Assembly: GCA_003550325.1 (NCBI GenBank)
Contig: QKWP01000126.1
Coordinates: forward strand, 429,115 to 493,114
From: Gigaspora rosea
Taxonomy: Eukaryota > Glomeromycota > Glomeromycetes > Diversisporales > Gigasporaceae
Length of the DNA: 64,000 nt
Reading direction: 5' to 3'
Of the stretch, positions 49,104-60,710 are shown in pieces. Position 1 is the first letter of the stretch. The number at the start of each line of letters is the position of its first letter. A model generated the notes under the pieces. That model made no database searches, was not told where the DNA came from, and saw only the letters and a list, made by a program, of their open reading frames with translations. The position numbers were made by a program, and so were the translations under genes.

Positions 49104-51267
49104 ATGGATTGGATTTACTGTTTTGTACTAGATTTAGACAGTTTTCAAAAACTCATAAAAAATCTAAAAAATTTAAACCCCAAATTTTTTTTATTTGCAA
49201 AAATCTTATAAATATTCAAAAATAGTTTGGTATTATTTATTTTAATAATATTATTAATAAGATTATTGCAAAAAAAATTTTTTTAGACCTTGAATTTTTT
49301 TTGTAATTTGTTGTACTAAATTTAGTACACCTTTTTTTTTTTTTTTTTTTTGTTGTTAAGGTGAGGTTTTGCCTCTATCTTTATTAATAAACTGTATGAG
49401 ATTCCTCTTGGGGTTTCTCAATATTACAAGAATATTTTTAATACAGTTTATATTACAAGAGTTGAGACTCAGACTATAGACAAAATTAATATTATCTAAT
49501 TTATTTGCAACCTAAACCTACTAGAGTGGTTAAAACTCACCTAGATTTGGATATAGAGTATAGAATTAGTATTTGAGCTATATTTGATCCATTGGTAGGA
49601 CCAGGTATCAATTTTTCGAAGTGCATGACCAGTAGGTGGACATGTATTTGTATCTTCATCATGTAGCTGGTCAGGAAGACCACAGATACAACTATAGGTA
49701 TAGTGAATTCTAGTATGTTTATATACAGAAGTATGTGGATTTGGAAGAATAGTAGATGTTGATCTAAAGTTTTGAGAGGTTTTCCATTGTGCAAGTTTAG
49801 CACAGTAAGGTTTCCAAAGTTGTTCATAAGTGTTATGAGAGATATTTAGGAGAATTTTAATAGCAATATTGGAAGCTATTTTGTAAAAAGAATATTGGGA
49901 TATTGTATTAATTAATGGAAGTGGAATAAAGCCTTGAATAGTAGTTATAAATGAGGGGGTATTGAAGGGTGATTGTAATTAGGATTTAAGTATTGATGAT
50001 TAATAAGATTTGTACAAAGTTGTTGAATCTGAATTTCTGTTATGTCTGAGAGATCTGAGAATGAGAATTGTGTAATAGTATTATGGACAATTTGGGATAT
50101 ATTATTATATCTAGTACAAAGTAGCCAATGAAATTGGCTTTCAGGTTGGTTGCAGGAAATATATTTTGTGTGTTTAGAATTTGTAAAATTTAAGGAGTTA
50201 AGATAAGGTAGTATAGGGAGCATATGAAGTTAGTTTTTAATTTGAAATGATTTGGATTGGCAAAGTTGAAAATTAGTATAATTGTTTTAGTACACCTTTT
50301 AAAACTAATTATAATTATAATTTACTAATAAATTTTGCAAACTAAAAGTTTAATTATATAAAAAATAGTAAAAACTAATTATAATTAAAATATTATTATT
50401 AGTTATATTGTAATAATTATTATTTATATTATAAGCTATTTTTTTACTTATTGCAAATCATTACTATTTATAGTAAGTCATTAGTAAGCTAGGTAAATTT
50501 AGCTAGAATTAAAAAAATTTTTTACTGATTAGATTTTTATATTTTTTAATTGAAAGTTATAAAAATTTATCTTCTAATTCTATTTACAAAAATTCTTTAA
50601 TATCAAATTTGTTTACCATAAGTTATATTACTTCAAATTTTAAAAAAAAAATTATAGCTATTTTTTATATTTAAATTTATAAAATATTTATATAGTAATT
50701 ACTAGTAAAACTTTAAACTTAAATTATTTTATATATATTAATTTAATTTTTAACCAAATTTTATATTTGGAATTAGCTAACTTATCTTTATACTTTATTA
50801 AAATTTTAAATAAATTTATTTAATAAAAATTTTTTTATAATTAAAAAATATTTTCTAAAATAGCTAGTAATTACTATATAAGGAAGGTATCAAAAATTAG
50901 GTAATTTTTTAGAGGAGAAGGGGGTAAAAAAAGTTGAAATTATATATAAGGAACCTAACCAAATATATATTAAGAGAAAGAGAGAAAAAGTAGGCCTCTG
51001 ATAAAAAATAATCAGGTGATTTATAATATGTTCTAAAATTATATAAAATTAGCTTAAACTAAAATTTTTAAAAACAAAAAAAATTTATAAAATTCAAAAA
51101 ACCATTTAAGGCTATTAAACTTTTTTTATAGGATTGTATAGTTTTAAAATACTTTGAACCAATATTTAAATATACAGTTAATTTTTAAAATTTTTAGATA
51201 ATCAAATTTAAAGTCTGTCAGAATTTAGTACAAAGTACTATATTTAGTACAGATAAATCCAATCCAT
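49104..51267. mobile_element. Non-autonomous TIR element carrying a nested LINE fragment
   Basis: Termini TGGATTGGATTTA inverted at both ends, flanked by TTAA (49101-49104, 51267-51270); the core TA could equally be the duplication. Subterminal GTACTA-ATTT-GACAG words lie near both ends. About 1.2 kb of its own sequence remains after removing the LINE insert. No coding capacity seen. Confidence 0.65.
49336..50286 (-). mobile_element. 5'-truncated LINE (non-LTR retrotransposon), 3' end
   Basis: On the minus strand the insert ends with AATAAA (near 49383), ~50 nt more and a long A run (T run at 49332-49351). A 14-bp duplication TTAGTACACCTTTT flanks it (49322-49335 and 50287-50300). Coding remnant on the minus strand: LPILPYLNSLNFTNSK and FHWLLCTRYNNISQIVHN. 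After a frameshift near 49950 come KPYCAKLAQWKTSQNFR, YSCICGLPDQLHD and LRKIDTWSYQWIKYSS. This resembles the C-terminal region after the RNase H domain in Glomeromycotina LINEs. The reverse transcriptase is lost by truncation. Confidence 0.8.
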
Positions 51268-51350
51268 TAATAAATGATAAGGTAAAAAGAAGTAATTTGA
51301 TAAAGTTAAAGTAGCTAATATTAAAATTTTTGAGAGTTATTATTCATTCC

Positions 51351-51656
51351 AGTGTGATGCATCACCACTTCTAATCGACCAATTAGGATAAAGGATTAGA
51401 TGTAATATGAAATCGAAGCAGAACAAATTTTTTTTAAAAAATCACTTCTAACTTAAAATTTTAACTAAGAAACTATATTTTTTTCTTAGCAATAAATATT
51501 CTTTGTGAAATTTTGGGATAAAAAAAGCCTTTTAACTCGTACTCTACCAAACCCTAACCCTAATCATAATGTGAGCACTATTTGTTTTGTTTTGATTAAT
51601 ATAAAATCAAAACAAACAAAATGATTGGTTGATCAGGAGTAGTGATGAATTGCACT
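51351..51656. mobile_element. MITE, ~306 bp
   Basis: Imperfect inverted ends: left AGTGTGATGCATCACCACTT then CTAATCGACCAAT; right, read inward, AGTGCAATTCATCACTACTC then CTGATCAACCAAT. Contains ACCCTAACCCTAA near 51550 and a palindrome around ATTTTGTTTGTTTTGATT. No clear target duplication. Confidence 0.6.
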
Positions 51657-51816
51657 AATGATAAATATTAAAAATCAAAATTTTTTTTTAATATATAAAA
51701 ATTTTTTATTTACCTGTAGATTGTTTAAATGATAGCAACTGGGTTTGTACATCATACAAAAAAAGTCAAATTCTAGAAAGGTAGAGGTAATTTGATGAAT
51801 TTAAAATATCTTGTAA

Positions 51817-51982
51817 GGGGCATGCCATTTATCACGTAATATTTTTTACTTAGTAGTTACCCCATCCATGTATGGTGTGATCACTTTATCTAATTTTGAT
51901 TAATTAATATAATATATAGACGTGATTACTACCTTTGACCATGTATCCATGGTAAAAATCACATGATAAATAGCATGCCCCC
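51817..51982. mobile_element. PIF/Harbinger-like MITE, 166 bp, nested in a foldback arm
   Basis: TAA duplication (51814-51816, 51983-51985); termini GGGGCATGCCATTTATCACG and GGGGGCATGCTATTTATCAT. The homologous position in the right arm of the host foldback lacks this insert, so the arm comparison supplies an empty site. Confidence 0.85.
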
Positions 51983-52322
51983 TAATACAATAATAAGAAT
52001 TAGACAATTTTTATACTATTCAATTTAGCTTATTGAGATGAATTAAATGGTGCAATGATAATCTAATTCTGATTACTAGATCACAAGATATCATCAGTTA
52101 AGTGCTACATAAAAAATATAAAAACAATTTTAAGAGGTATTTTGATAAAATACAACTTTGGCTATAAAATAAGGCCTTATGATGCTAAGTAAATCGATCT
52201 TCTCACTTAAGTAAACTTGTTTGCAATATAAAATTACACCTACTTGAAATTTTGATGAAATTTAGATAATTTTTTATTAATTGACTTTTACAAAATATGA
52301 TTTTATAAAAAGGGAATATTAT

Positions 52323-52662
52323 TATAGTGCTATAGCACTACAGTGCTACCCTATATGTAATAAACAAAATTGGTGTAACAAGTAAATCAAAACAACCTTT
52401 AACAAAACAAAATAAAATTTCTTTAATATTAGGGTAAGGGTAAAGATAATAAGTTAGGGTTAAATAGTATTTATAGTAAAATTTTGCAAAGAATTTTTTT
52501 TATTAGAGCCCAAAAGATAGTTTTTTAGACCAAATTTAAAGATATTATTAATTTTTTAAAAATTTCTTTATTTTTGTTACACAAACCTGATTTACATGTT
52601 ACACCTGATCTTAAATTTTAATTGGTTAAAATGCCCTAGCACTACAGTGCTATAGCACTATA
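52323..52662. mobile_element. 340-bp TIR element at the foldback centre
   Basis: Termini TATAGTGCTATAGCACTACA and TATAGTGCTATAGCACTGTA inverted, ~27 bp. The terminus itself contains the palindrome GTGCTATAGCAC. Interior has TTAGGGTAAGGGTAAAG and GTTAGGGTTAAA. It may be a nested insertion or the original loop of the foldback; I see no certain duplication. Confidence 0.7.
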
Positions 52663-53257
52663 AATTAAAATTCTTATAAAAAAATTTAAAATTTTTTTCA
52701 TAGAAAAGTATTAAAAGTTAATTAATAAAAAATCATCTGAATTTTATTAAAATTTCAGGGTGGGTGTAATTTTATATTGCGAACAACTTCTACTTAAGTA
52801 AGAAGATCGATTTACTTAATATCATAAGGTACTTACCTTATAGCCAAAGTTGCATTTCATCAAAATATCTCTTAAAATTGTTTTTGTACCAACACTTTAA
52901 TTGATAATATCCTGTGATCCAGTGATCAGAATTAATGACTTTTGTACTATTTGATTCATCTTGATGTGCTAAATCGAATAGTATAAAAATTATTTGATTC
53001 TAATTATTGTATCACAAGATATTCTAAATTTATTAAATTGCATCTATTTGTCAAATTACCCCTTTTTATTTTATATTTAATAACTGATAAATAGAAAAAT
53101 AAATTTGTCGCACCTGTTACATGTCGCACTCTGCTTCGACCAATCAAAACGCACGATTTTATAGGCAAAAAATTTTATTTTTTAAAAATTTAAAAATTTC
53201 TTAATAAAGTATAAAATATATATATAATAGCATGTTATATAACGTAAAATTTTATTT

Positions 53258-53565
53258 TAAACAACTTTTTCTAAGTAATCAAGATAGATTATCTTAGTAA
53301 AAAAACGTTTTATAAGAAAAATCAAAATTTTCCAAAGTAAGCACATATAAAACTTTTTTTTTACTAAAACTATCTACCTTTTTAACTTAGAAAAAGTTGT
53401 TTAGCATAAAATTTTATATGTAATACTTAAATATAAATATAGATTATTATTAGTAAAAAAATTTTTATATTTGCTAACATTTGAAATTTTGATTTTTCTT
53501 ATAAAAATGTTTTTTTTTACTAAGACAATCTATCTTTATAACTTAGAAAAAGTTGTTCAGAAATA
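53258..53565. repeat. Foldback repeats with AACAACTTTTTCTAAGT arms
   Basis: One copy in plus orientation (53260-53330) and two inverted copies (53350-53402, 53490-53560) share ACTTTTTCTAAGT, AAGATAGATT-TCTTAGTAAAAAAA and TATAAGAAAAATCAAAA. Probably a decayed MITE with a partial duplication. Confidence 0.55.
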
Positions 53566-53569
53566 TATT

Positions 53570-53965
53570 ATCTAAAAATATTATATTATCGGTAGACTGA
53601 TATATTACTCATATAACAAACCAATATAAATTATCTTTTTTAAAATGTAATATATCATCTAAAAATATTATATTATTAGTAGGCTGATATATTACTCTTA
53701 TAACAAACCAATTTAAATTATCTTTTTAAAATAGCAGTAATATTAAAAATCATCTAAAAATATTATATTATCAGTAGGCTAATATATTACTTATAAAACA
53801 AACCAACTTATATAATCTGTTTATTAAAACAGTAACATATCATCTAAAAATTTTATATTATTAGTAGGCTGATATATTACTCATATCAAACCAACTTATT
53901 TTTATTAGTTTAAACAGCCTAAATATTATCTAAAATTTTATATTATCAGTAGGCCAATATATTAT
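53570..53965 (+). repeat. Tandem repeat, ~90-bp unit, five copies
   Basis: ATCATCTAAAAATATTATAT then AGTAGGCTGATATATTACTC and AACAAACCAA recurs with GGCTGATAT words near 53593, 53680, 53776, 53866 and 53951. It shares the AGGCTGATAT word with the array at 44.4 kb. Confidence 0.8.
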
Positions 53966-54239
53966 TATTATATATAAACGTGATTTACATTATTGTTAAT
54001 ATATCTTTTTAATTACAAGTACCAAATTACTATAAAATTAGTCAATATATAAAAAATCATATTAAAATATCATTTATATATATTATATTGGTCAAATATC
54101 ACTTTAATAAAATTAATATATTGCCCTAAAATCATCTTAGAAAATCAAATATGCAATCTTATAATTTACTATATTGGTATAATATTATATATTATAAAAG
54201 AAAATAAAATTTTAGAGAATTTCTATTTGTACACGGAGT

Positions 54240-54480
54240 ATATATACACGGGTATTGTAAAAACAAACTGATATCTTAAAATTTTGATTATGAAACCACC
54301 TTTTATCTTCTAATAAAAAAAATTCATTGAGAAATTTTGGTATAAATAATATAACCCTCGCCATAATTCCAAACCCACCCTTACCCTAACCATAAGCAAG
54401 AGTTTATTTTTCATTTGTAAACATTGTTTGATTGATATGTTACACAATTTGTAAATCAATAAATTATACTCGTGTATAAA
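54240..54480. mobile_element. Possible MITE with TATACACGGGTAT ends
   Basis: Left TATACACGGGTAT, right (read inward) TATACACGAGTATAAT. Internal CCCACCCTTACCCTAACCAT. Short, imperfect termini; no duplication established. Confidence 0.4.
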
Positions 54481-55231
54481 CACTACATGTAAATCAATAA
54501 ATTTTCAAAATTTTAATTAAATAATAACCAATATAATATCTTCTCTTAATCGTTAAAGCAGGAAGAACTTTTGTATTTTTCGGAAATGCATGGGTCTGAT
54601 CATGAGGTAGTTGACCAATCATAAAACAGTTTTTATCCACGTGATACATTTTCAATGAAAACAGATAGATAATATTAAATATATTACAATTTCTTTTGTA
54701 ACTTCGAAGCAAACTAACTTGCATTGTAAATGAATAAAACTATTCACCCAGATTAAAATATAGCTTATAAACACAAGAGCTTTATTAAAAAGGTTCTTAT
54801 AACAAGTTACACACCCTTTATTCACATTTTTTATACTTCATCTATAATTAACAAAACTATACTATCGCATATATAAAATGGATCCAATGTTTTATAGAGA
54901 ATATATATAACTTTCGAAACTTTCTAAATAGTTTACATAAATTTATAAATGAAAAAAAACAAGTCAATTTTTGTATAACAAAAAAAAAAAGATGAAAAAA
55001 ACAAAAAAACGACATTAAAAGTTTATAAAAATATATTTTTATTGTCTTCTGCTTTATAGTAGACAATACTTCAACTTTTAATATATCTACCTTTTATTGT
55101 GTGACTCAGCGTGATCCAAAATACTTTAAATCAAAAAAGAGAATATAAGAATTAACAAATTTACTATTATACAAAGCACTATAGACTATAGAAAATAGAA
55201 TCAAATGAAAATTATAATTTGTACAAAATTT
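54481..55231. other. AT-rich spacer, no supported gene
   Basis: Low-complexity A/T runs; minus-strand open frames here have no recognisable motif. Confidence 0.4.
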
Positions 55232-55433
55232 TATTATTACAATTGACTTTGGGCTCTTAAATAAAGCTGTTCTTTGGCTCAAAAAAATGCTAGATTTTTT
55301 AAGACATGTTTTATTATTTTCTTAGCAAAATTTTTTACTACAATAAAAAAATTTTTAAAGTTAAAAAAAAGCTATCAAATGATTACCCATGATTTATGCA
55401 GAATTTATTATTACAATTGGCTTTGGCACTTAA
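55232..55433 (+). repeat. Duplicated target site, one copy unoccupied
   Basis: TTTATTATTACAATTG-CTTTGG--CTTAA occurs at 55232-55261 and 55405-55433. The first copy runs straight on into ATAAAGCTGTTCTTTGGCTC. The second is interrupted at TTAA by the elements at 55434-61198, and the continuation GTAAAGTTGTTCTTTGGCTC appears at 61203. Confidence 0.85.
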
Positions 55434-56059
55434 GGGCTGTATTGTACATTTTGGCTGTCCAAGCCCTTTTTTGGCCTTGTCCACATCCAAAATGTCCAAG
55501 TATCCAAGATTGTCCAAAGCTTATACAGGCTTTAATAATTATTAAATTTGTTTAAGGGTAGAGTTAAATTGTATCGTTGATCATATGCAAAATGTGGCTA
55601 AATTTTTGGTACCACATGATCATCATTGTTGTGTTCTTGGAATATTCTAGAACATTACTTCATAAAATTTTCGATAATATATATTATGTGAGGTTATACC
55701 AGTAGTACACCCGTATATGCAAGTATTTTTTATTAAATACACATATATTTTTTTTATAACGATACATATAAATTATAACAATTTTACAAAAAAATATTTT
55801 TATTTAGAACGAACTGTAGCAATACGTATATCAAATTTCTTCTAGAATACGAATAAGATCACGAAATGAACAGCATACTGCATAATGTTTCACCCGAAAT
55901 TTTGTATGGCACCCGAAAATTTGTAATCGATTTTTAATAGTTTTCTTACTAGCTATTTATAACTTTTTATATAATTTTTATAATCACGTTATCCAATATT
56001 TATATATTGTGACTTATTTTTTTTAATATATATAAACATTATAAGCAAAAAGACGCCTT

Positions 56060-56180
56060 ATACTAGTATGATCACATGAAATATGGAGGGATAGTTCCAT
56101 TCAACTTTTTGGTGGCCTATATTTTTTCCTGTTTTAGAAGGCATTATGGTTATCCCTTTTTTTCTGTTTATAGTATAGTT
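56060..56180 (+). repeat. Dispersed repeat, copy 2 of the family at 17270-17390
   Basis: GATCACATGAAATATGGAGG then TTCCATTCAACTTTTTGGTG, matching 17279 onward, inside element E1. Confidence 0.7.
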
Positions 56181-56687
56181 CAAGATCGTGAGAAGCTATA
56201 CAATTTTAATTCACGTACAGTTTAATACTAGTACTATATGCTGATTTTCACAAAATCCTTTTTTGGTAGGAGTAATGAATTTCATTTATTCGTTTTTAGA
56301 AGGAATTAAGATTTTTGCATATATAGTTGCGCTTTATGATGTAAACCTGACGTCACTGATTATTAATTATATATTATGCGAGAACTACGATCACATGGAA
56401 TGTGCGACATGAAATGTGGTATTTCATTTATCATTTTTGGAAGAGTTAAGATTTTGCATATAACTCGCATGTAGATCACATTATATGATGCAAATCTGAC
56501 GCAACTGTTTATTAATTGTATAGAAAAATTGCACTTTGACGTTTATGACTTGACCGTGAGAAAATTTAATGTCGTAATAAATTCGTCATAATTTGTAATT
56601 CTATGAATTAATAATCAGCTATCAACTATTTTTTTATTTTTAAAAAAAAATCATTTGTATCTTTGAAATTTAAGTAGACTTCCGTTA

Positions 56688-56955
56688 GGACCCCGGATAC
56701 CTCTCAAATAGGTCATAACTGCTGAAAACATCAAAATTTATTTACTTAAATAACTTCCGATCCAGTAATCAGAATTGAATAAACTTTTTTTGTTAGATGC
56801 GCCTCACTGAGAGCTTCATTTTAAAAAAAAGTTCATTCAAATTAGACCACTGGATGCCAAGATAATTGCCAAAAACTGGTTTTTTGCTTCTCAAATTTTG
56901 GGGGTTTTTGCTGAATTGCATAATGTATGACCTCTGTACTATATGTCCGGGGTCC
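56688..56955 (-). mobile_element. MULE-like MITE, copy 1 (inverted relative to copy 2)
   Basis: Termini GGACCCCGGATACCTCTCA and GGACCCCGGACATATAGTAC (read inward). The body is the reverse complement of 59381-59674. Flanks ACTTCCGTTA and TCTTCTGTTC agree at 7 of 10 positions, consistent with an old 10-bp duplication. Confidence 0.75.
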
Positions 56956-57120
56956 TCTTCTGTTCGTTATGCGCACATTTGTATCTTTGAAATTAACTGA
57001 GATATGGATAACGTTAATAACATACGTTAGTGAGTCACATATTGTGTCTCGCCAGATATAACAGTAACTCGGTATAGAAACTATAATAATTTCTACGCGA
57101 ACTAATTCAATCCTACCCAC

Positions 57121-57371
57121 ATATGGGCTGCCGTCAATAGAAATAAGGTAGTCGATATTTTAAAAAAATCAATACCTTTACTTTTATAGCAAATATCTCA
57201 ATGAATATTGAAGCTATCTTGATGATTTAATATTCATAAGAAAGCTTTATCATAGGCTTTCTTACGACTATTAAATCATCAAGATAGCTCAATATTTAAT
57301 GAGATATTAGCTGTGAAAGTGAAGATATTAATTTTTTTTTAAATGTCGATCGCTATTGACAGGACCCATAT
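57121..57371. repeat. 251-bp near-perfect palindrome
   Basis: Arms contain GTCAATAG ... AATATCTCA ... AGCTATCTTGATGATTTAAT ... GAAAGC and mirror each other around CTTTATCATAGG. Outer ATATGGG / CCCATAT extend the arms. Probably a foldback MITE inside element E1. Confidence 0.8.
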
Positions 57372-57974
57372 TATGATCGATAGAATAACGAGCAAGTTTT
57401 CCATAAGAATTTTACAGTAATTATTAATAAAAGCTACAATAATTTTGATACAAACTCAGCCCTAAAACGTATATCTGTCGGTAAGTTTGTAATAGAATTT
57501 TTTATAGAAATTCACAATAGAAATTATGATACCTTTAATACAAACTTCACCTTTCACCATTACTAATATAAATCACAATGGCTTTTCCATAATAGCATGC
57601 TGCAAGTCACTGAATAATGACTAAGGTAATAAAATTTTTTAAAGTAACTAACGATGCCCTTAATACAAATTGACACAATTTTAACTGCACACTGTGGTTA
57701 CTGAATAGCAAGGGGATTTTGTAGAGTATAAAATTCTTAAAACTCTCTTGATTCTTAAAATTTCTAAGTATCTTTTTATACTTTTGATTTTAATTTGTTA
57801 CTGCCGATCTATCACCAAAAATTTCAACTAATAAAAAAAAAGTAAATTCAACGCAACCAGATTCTGGCCTTTGTTACGCCACTCGAATTTAGCTCGTCAC
57901 ATTATGGCAAAGGGTGGAATGTATATCATGATATATGAAATAACGCGTTCAGATAACACGTTACACAAGTGTTG

Positions 57975-58260
57975 ATTTGTGATACGTGTTGGCTCATTTC
58001 GTGGAGAGCGAAGAATCAGTAAATGATTTTTTTTTTAAAAAAAAAAGAGCAATATCTCGTAATTTCACTGATGAAACTTCTGTGCGTCTTAATGAAAAAA
58101 TTCCTTACAAAATTATACTTTATATGCAGTTAGCTTAATTGTCTTATATTAATTTATTGTTTTAGTAGTTAATCCACGTTATTATTGTAGTGGAACATGA
58201 CTCATATTCATTAACTGTGCCAAGCATTGATTAGCAAACTGCTACAAAACCCGAGTCACT
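57975..58260 (+). repeat. Dispersed repeat, copy 2 of the family at 15690-16010
   Basis: ACGTGTTGGCTCATTTCGTG to GCAAACTGCTACAAAACC, collinear with 15690-16010. Confidence 0.7.
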
Positions 58261-59380
58261 TACGATCTAATTGGCATGAGCATACAGTCCCACACAGTCC
58301 ACGGAATCCGTACCAATTCGGACATACCTGTACAAATCTGGTTCTTGACCCATGTCACAAAGACCCATGCCTATCCAATGCCAACTTGTACCAATTTTCG
58401 TATAGGGAATGTACACGTAATTAGCATGAAGTTCAATTTGTTTTCTTTAATAGTGTATTTCGAAAAAAATACATGTATAATTAATATAATCATTTAAATT
58501 CTATTCACTTTAACAATTATCAGCTTTTTAATTACATTTGTATCAGTCAGGTAAATCAAATAGATTGAGACCAGTAAAAATATAATTGAAAGCCGGTGAC
58601 GAGTTTTCCCTTACATAGCACACATGATCGTACTGGTCCTTTGTGGTATCGCATGTCGTGCAGCTACCCTTATTATATTTTATCTTATATAAAAAATTTT
58701 AGCAATGATCTACATTAATTTGCCCTATCACATTAACTCTACCCTTAAAAAATATATGATTATATATTTTTAAAGTGCTGAACACATTCCAGTTAAAATT
58801 AAAATAGATTGTCTTAATAAATTTTAAGTGTTTTTACTTTATTTAATTGTCCAAGGTTGTCCAAAATTGTCCAAACTACTGTCCAAAGCTGTCCCATGAC
58901 AATACTGCTTAAGGGTAGGGTGAATATAGATCATTTTTCATATAAAATTGAGTGCAATTTTTTTGTATAATAGCAATTACACAAATAGAAATTGACACAT
59001 ATAGAATTTTCTATGATATATGTACATACTACAAGCTATAGCAATTTACTTTTGCGCTACTTGGAAGGCAAGTAAAGATAATTACCGTAAGTTTTATTGT
59101 ATTTTTTTTTATTCATTTTATTTTTTTTTACTTTTTTTTTACTTTTTTACTAAAAGCATATTTTTTCTTTTTTTTTATTTAGTATTGCTGTCATTGCATT
59201 TCTACTTTGTCACTTTCTAGTACTGTGCCATGTTGTATTAGCTATGCTGTGTTGTATTTTTTAGGGTGAGTTGGCTATGTCATGTTGCAGTTCACCGGCG
59301 CACTGTCATATTGCATTACTAGTTCGTATTAACTTCTTTCTGTACTAGTATTTCAGCAGTATCATTATATTGTTGATTTA

Positions 59381-59674
59381 GGACCCCGGACATATAGTAC
59401 AGAGGTTATGCGTTACGCAATTCAGCAAAACCCCCCGAAATTTGAGAAGCAAAAAAACAGTTTTTGGCAATTATCTTGGCATCCAGTAGTCCAATTTGGA
59501 TGAACTTTTTTTAAAATGAAGCTCTCAGTAAGGCGCATCTAACAAAAAAAAGTTCATTCAATTCTAATTACTGGATCGGAAGGTATTTAAGTAAATAAAT
59601 TTGACATTTTCAGCAAATTAGGTCAAAATTGGCCAAAATCCAGTTATGACCTATATGAGAGATGTCCGGGGTCC
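59381..59674 (+). mobile_element. MULE-like MITE, copy 2, with 10-bp duplication
   Basis: Exact 10-bp flanking duplication TGTTGATTTA (59371-59380, 59675-59684); termini GGACCCCGGACAT and GGACCCCGGACATCTCTCAT. 9-10-bp duplications are the mark of Mutator-like elements. Internal GTTCATTCAA and TACTGGATCGGAAG blocks match copy 1 in reverse. Confidence 0.85.
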
Positions 59675-60129
59675 TGTTGATTTATTGGCTTATCATTTGT
59701 CTTTCTTTTGCTAGTGTTTAGGTTGTTGACGGTATATAAAGTAACAATTAAAACAAAAGATTAGTGTTATGGATAGGTTTAGTTAGAATAGAATTAGACT
59801 ATAGAGTGTTTTAATAACAAGGTTGAGATTAGTGTAAAAGTTAGTGTCATGTTTAGATAGTTGTAGGGTCTAGTTAAAGGTTAGAGTTAGGTTGGTATTA
59901 AATAACAAGATAGATTTTAGTATTAGATTGTAAAAATAGTTTGCGCATTATATAAATAAATATGAAAAATACGAAAAAATATAAAATAAATACAGTATGA
60001 AATACTGATACTTTATTGTTTTAAAAACTTTGAAGTCTAATTGTTAGACAAGAATTTTTTTTCAAAAAAAAAGACATTGCCATATATTATAAATAAAAAA
60101 TAAATTTATAATTTTAAACAAATAATAAA

Positions 60130-60710
60130 TTAGATGTCTTAAATTGTTTGCCATAACCCACCCTCTGTCAAAAGGATATTAGGTATAAGCTTAAACACTT
60201 TTTCAATGAAATCTGCAAGATCAATATTATGCTTTGAAAGACCATTGCATTTGTGCAGTGGTAAGAGTAATTTCGACATGGTTGTATACCTAACAAGGTA
60301 TGTATAAGATTTGAATAACAAAAAAAAAGTTAATAAATTTTAGTATCTTCAAAATGAATAAATAAAATCCAATCTTGTCTGCTCTTAATGCCACTCTGGT
60401 CATAATTCCAAAAGAAGCTTTAATTAAAAGTTTTTAGATAGATAGAGAGAGTAAGATTACGAGTCTGGGCCAAGAGCAAACCAAGCTCATATTTTTCATA
60501 GGCAAGTAGCATCTAATTCATTATGCTCCCTTTTATCTACTGATTACAAAAAGGAAGTTGTATTGTGAAAAATTTGTTCAAAAAGTTGAAACAATGCTAG
60601 GCACTTTTTTTTACTGCATCACATCCTAAAACTAATTCCCATTTGGCTTCTAATGCCTTGATTTTTTCTTCAGTTAGTTTTTGAACCTTTGTATAACGAC
60701 AAAATATTAG
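60130..60710 (-). pseudogene. Possible decayed coding sequence in element E2
   Basis: In changing minus-strand frames I see LTEEKIKALEAKWELVLG (near 60640-60700), LLAYEKYELGLLLAQTRNLT (near 60450-60510) and SKHNIDLADFIEKVFKLIPN (near 60165-60230), the last running to TAA near 60139. Codon composition is less AT-biased than the flanks. I recognise no family. It could be the remains of the element's own protein. Confidence 0.3.

Larger units (their letters stand above)
51781..53063. mobile_element. Large foldback element, ~1.28 kb, with two nested inserts
   Basis: Arms of ~400-500 bp are inverted copies. Left: GTAGAGGTAATTTGA ... ATCTTGTAATACAATAAT ... AACTTTGGCTATAA ... AGTAAATCGATCTTCT. The same blocks occur mirrored from 53063 back to ~52680. 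The left arm is interrupted at 51817-51982. The centre holds a 340-bp TIR element (52323-52662). Non-coding. Identity of the arms is high enough to follow by eye along their length. Confidence 0.8.
55556..58744. mobile_element. TTAA-flanked element E1, nested in E3
   Basis: Flanked by TTAA (55552-55555, 58745-58748); termini GGGTAGAGTTAA at both ends, inverted. TTAA-specific insertion occurs in piggyBac and Kolobok superfamilies; I see no transposase to decide. Interior non-coding: dispersed repeats shared with 15.7-17.4 kb, a MULE-like MITE (56688-56955) and a palindrome (57121-57371). Confidence 0.7.
55434..58909. mobile_element. TTAA-flanked element E3 (outer)
   Basis: Flanked by TTAA at 55430-55433 and 58910-58913. 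Termini GGGCTGTATTGT and GCAGTATTGT (read inward), imperfect. Both ends carry repeated TTGTCCAA / TTGGACA words. Its interior is occupied mostly by E1 (55556-58744). Confidence 0.65.

Noticed and set aside
15690..58260. LTR pair of one retrotransposon
   Set aside because: The shared blocks are 42 kb apart, change order, and have no TG...CA ends, primer-binding site or gag/pol between them.
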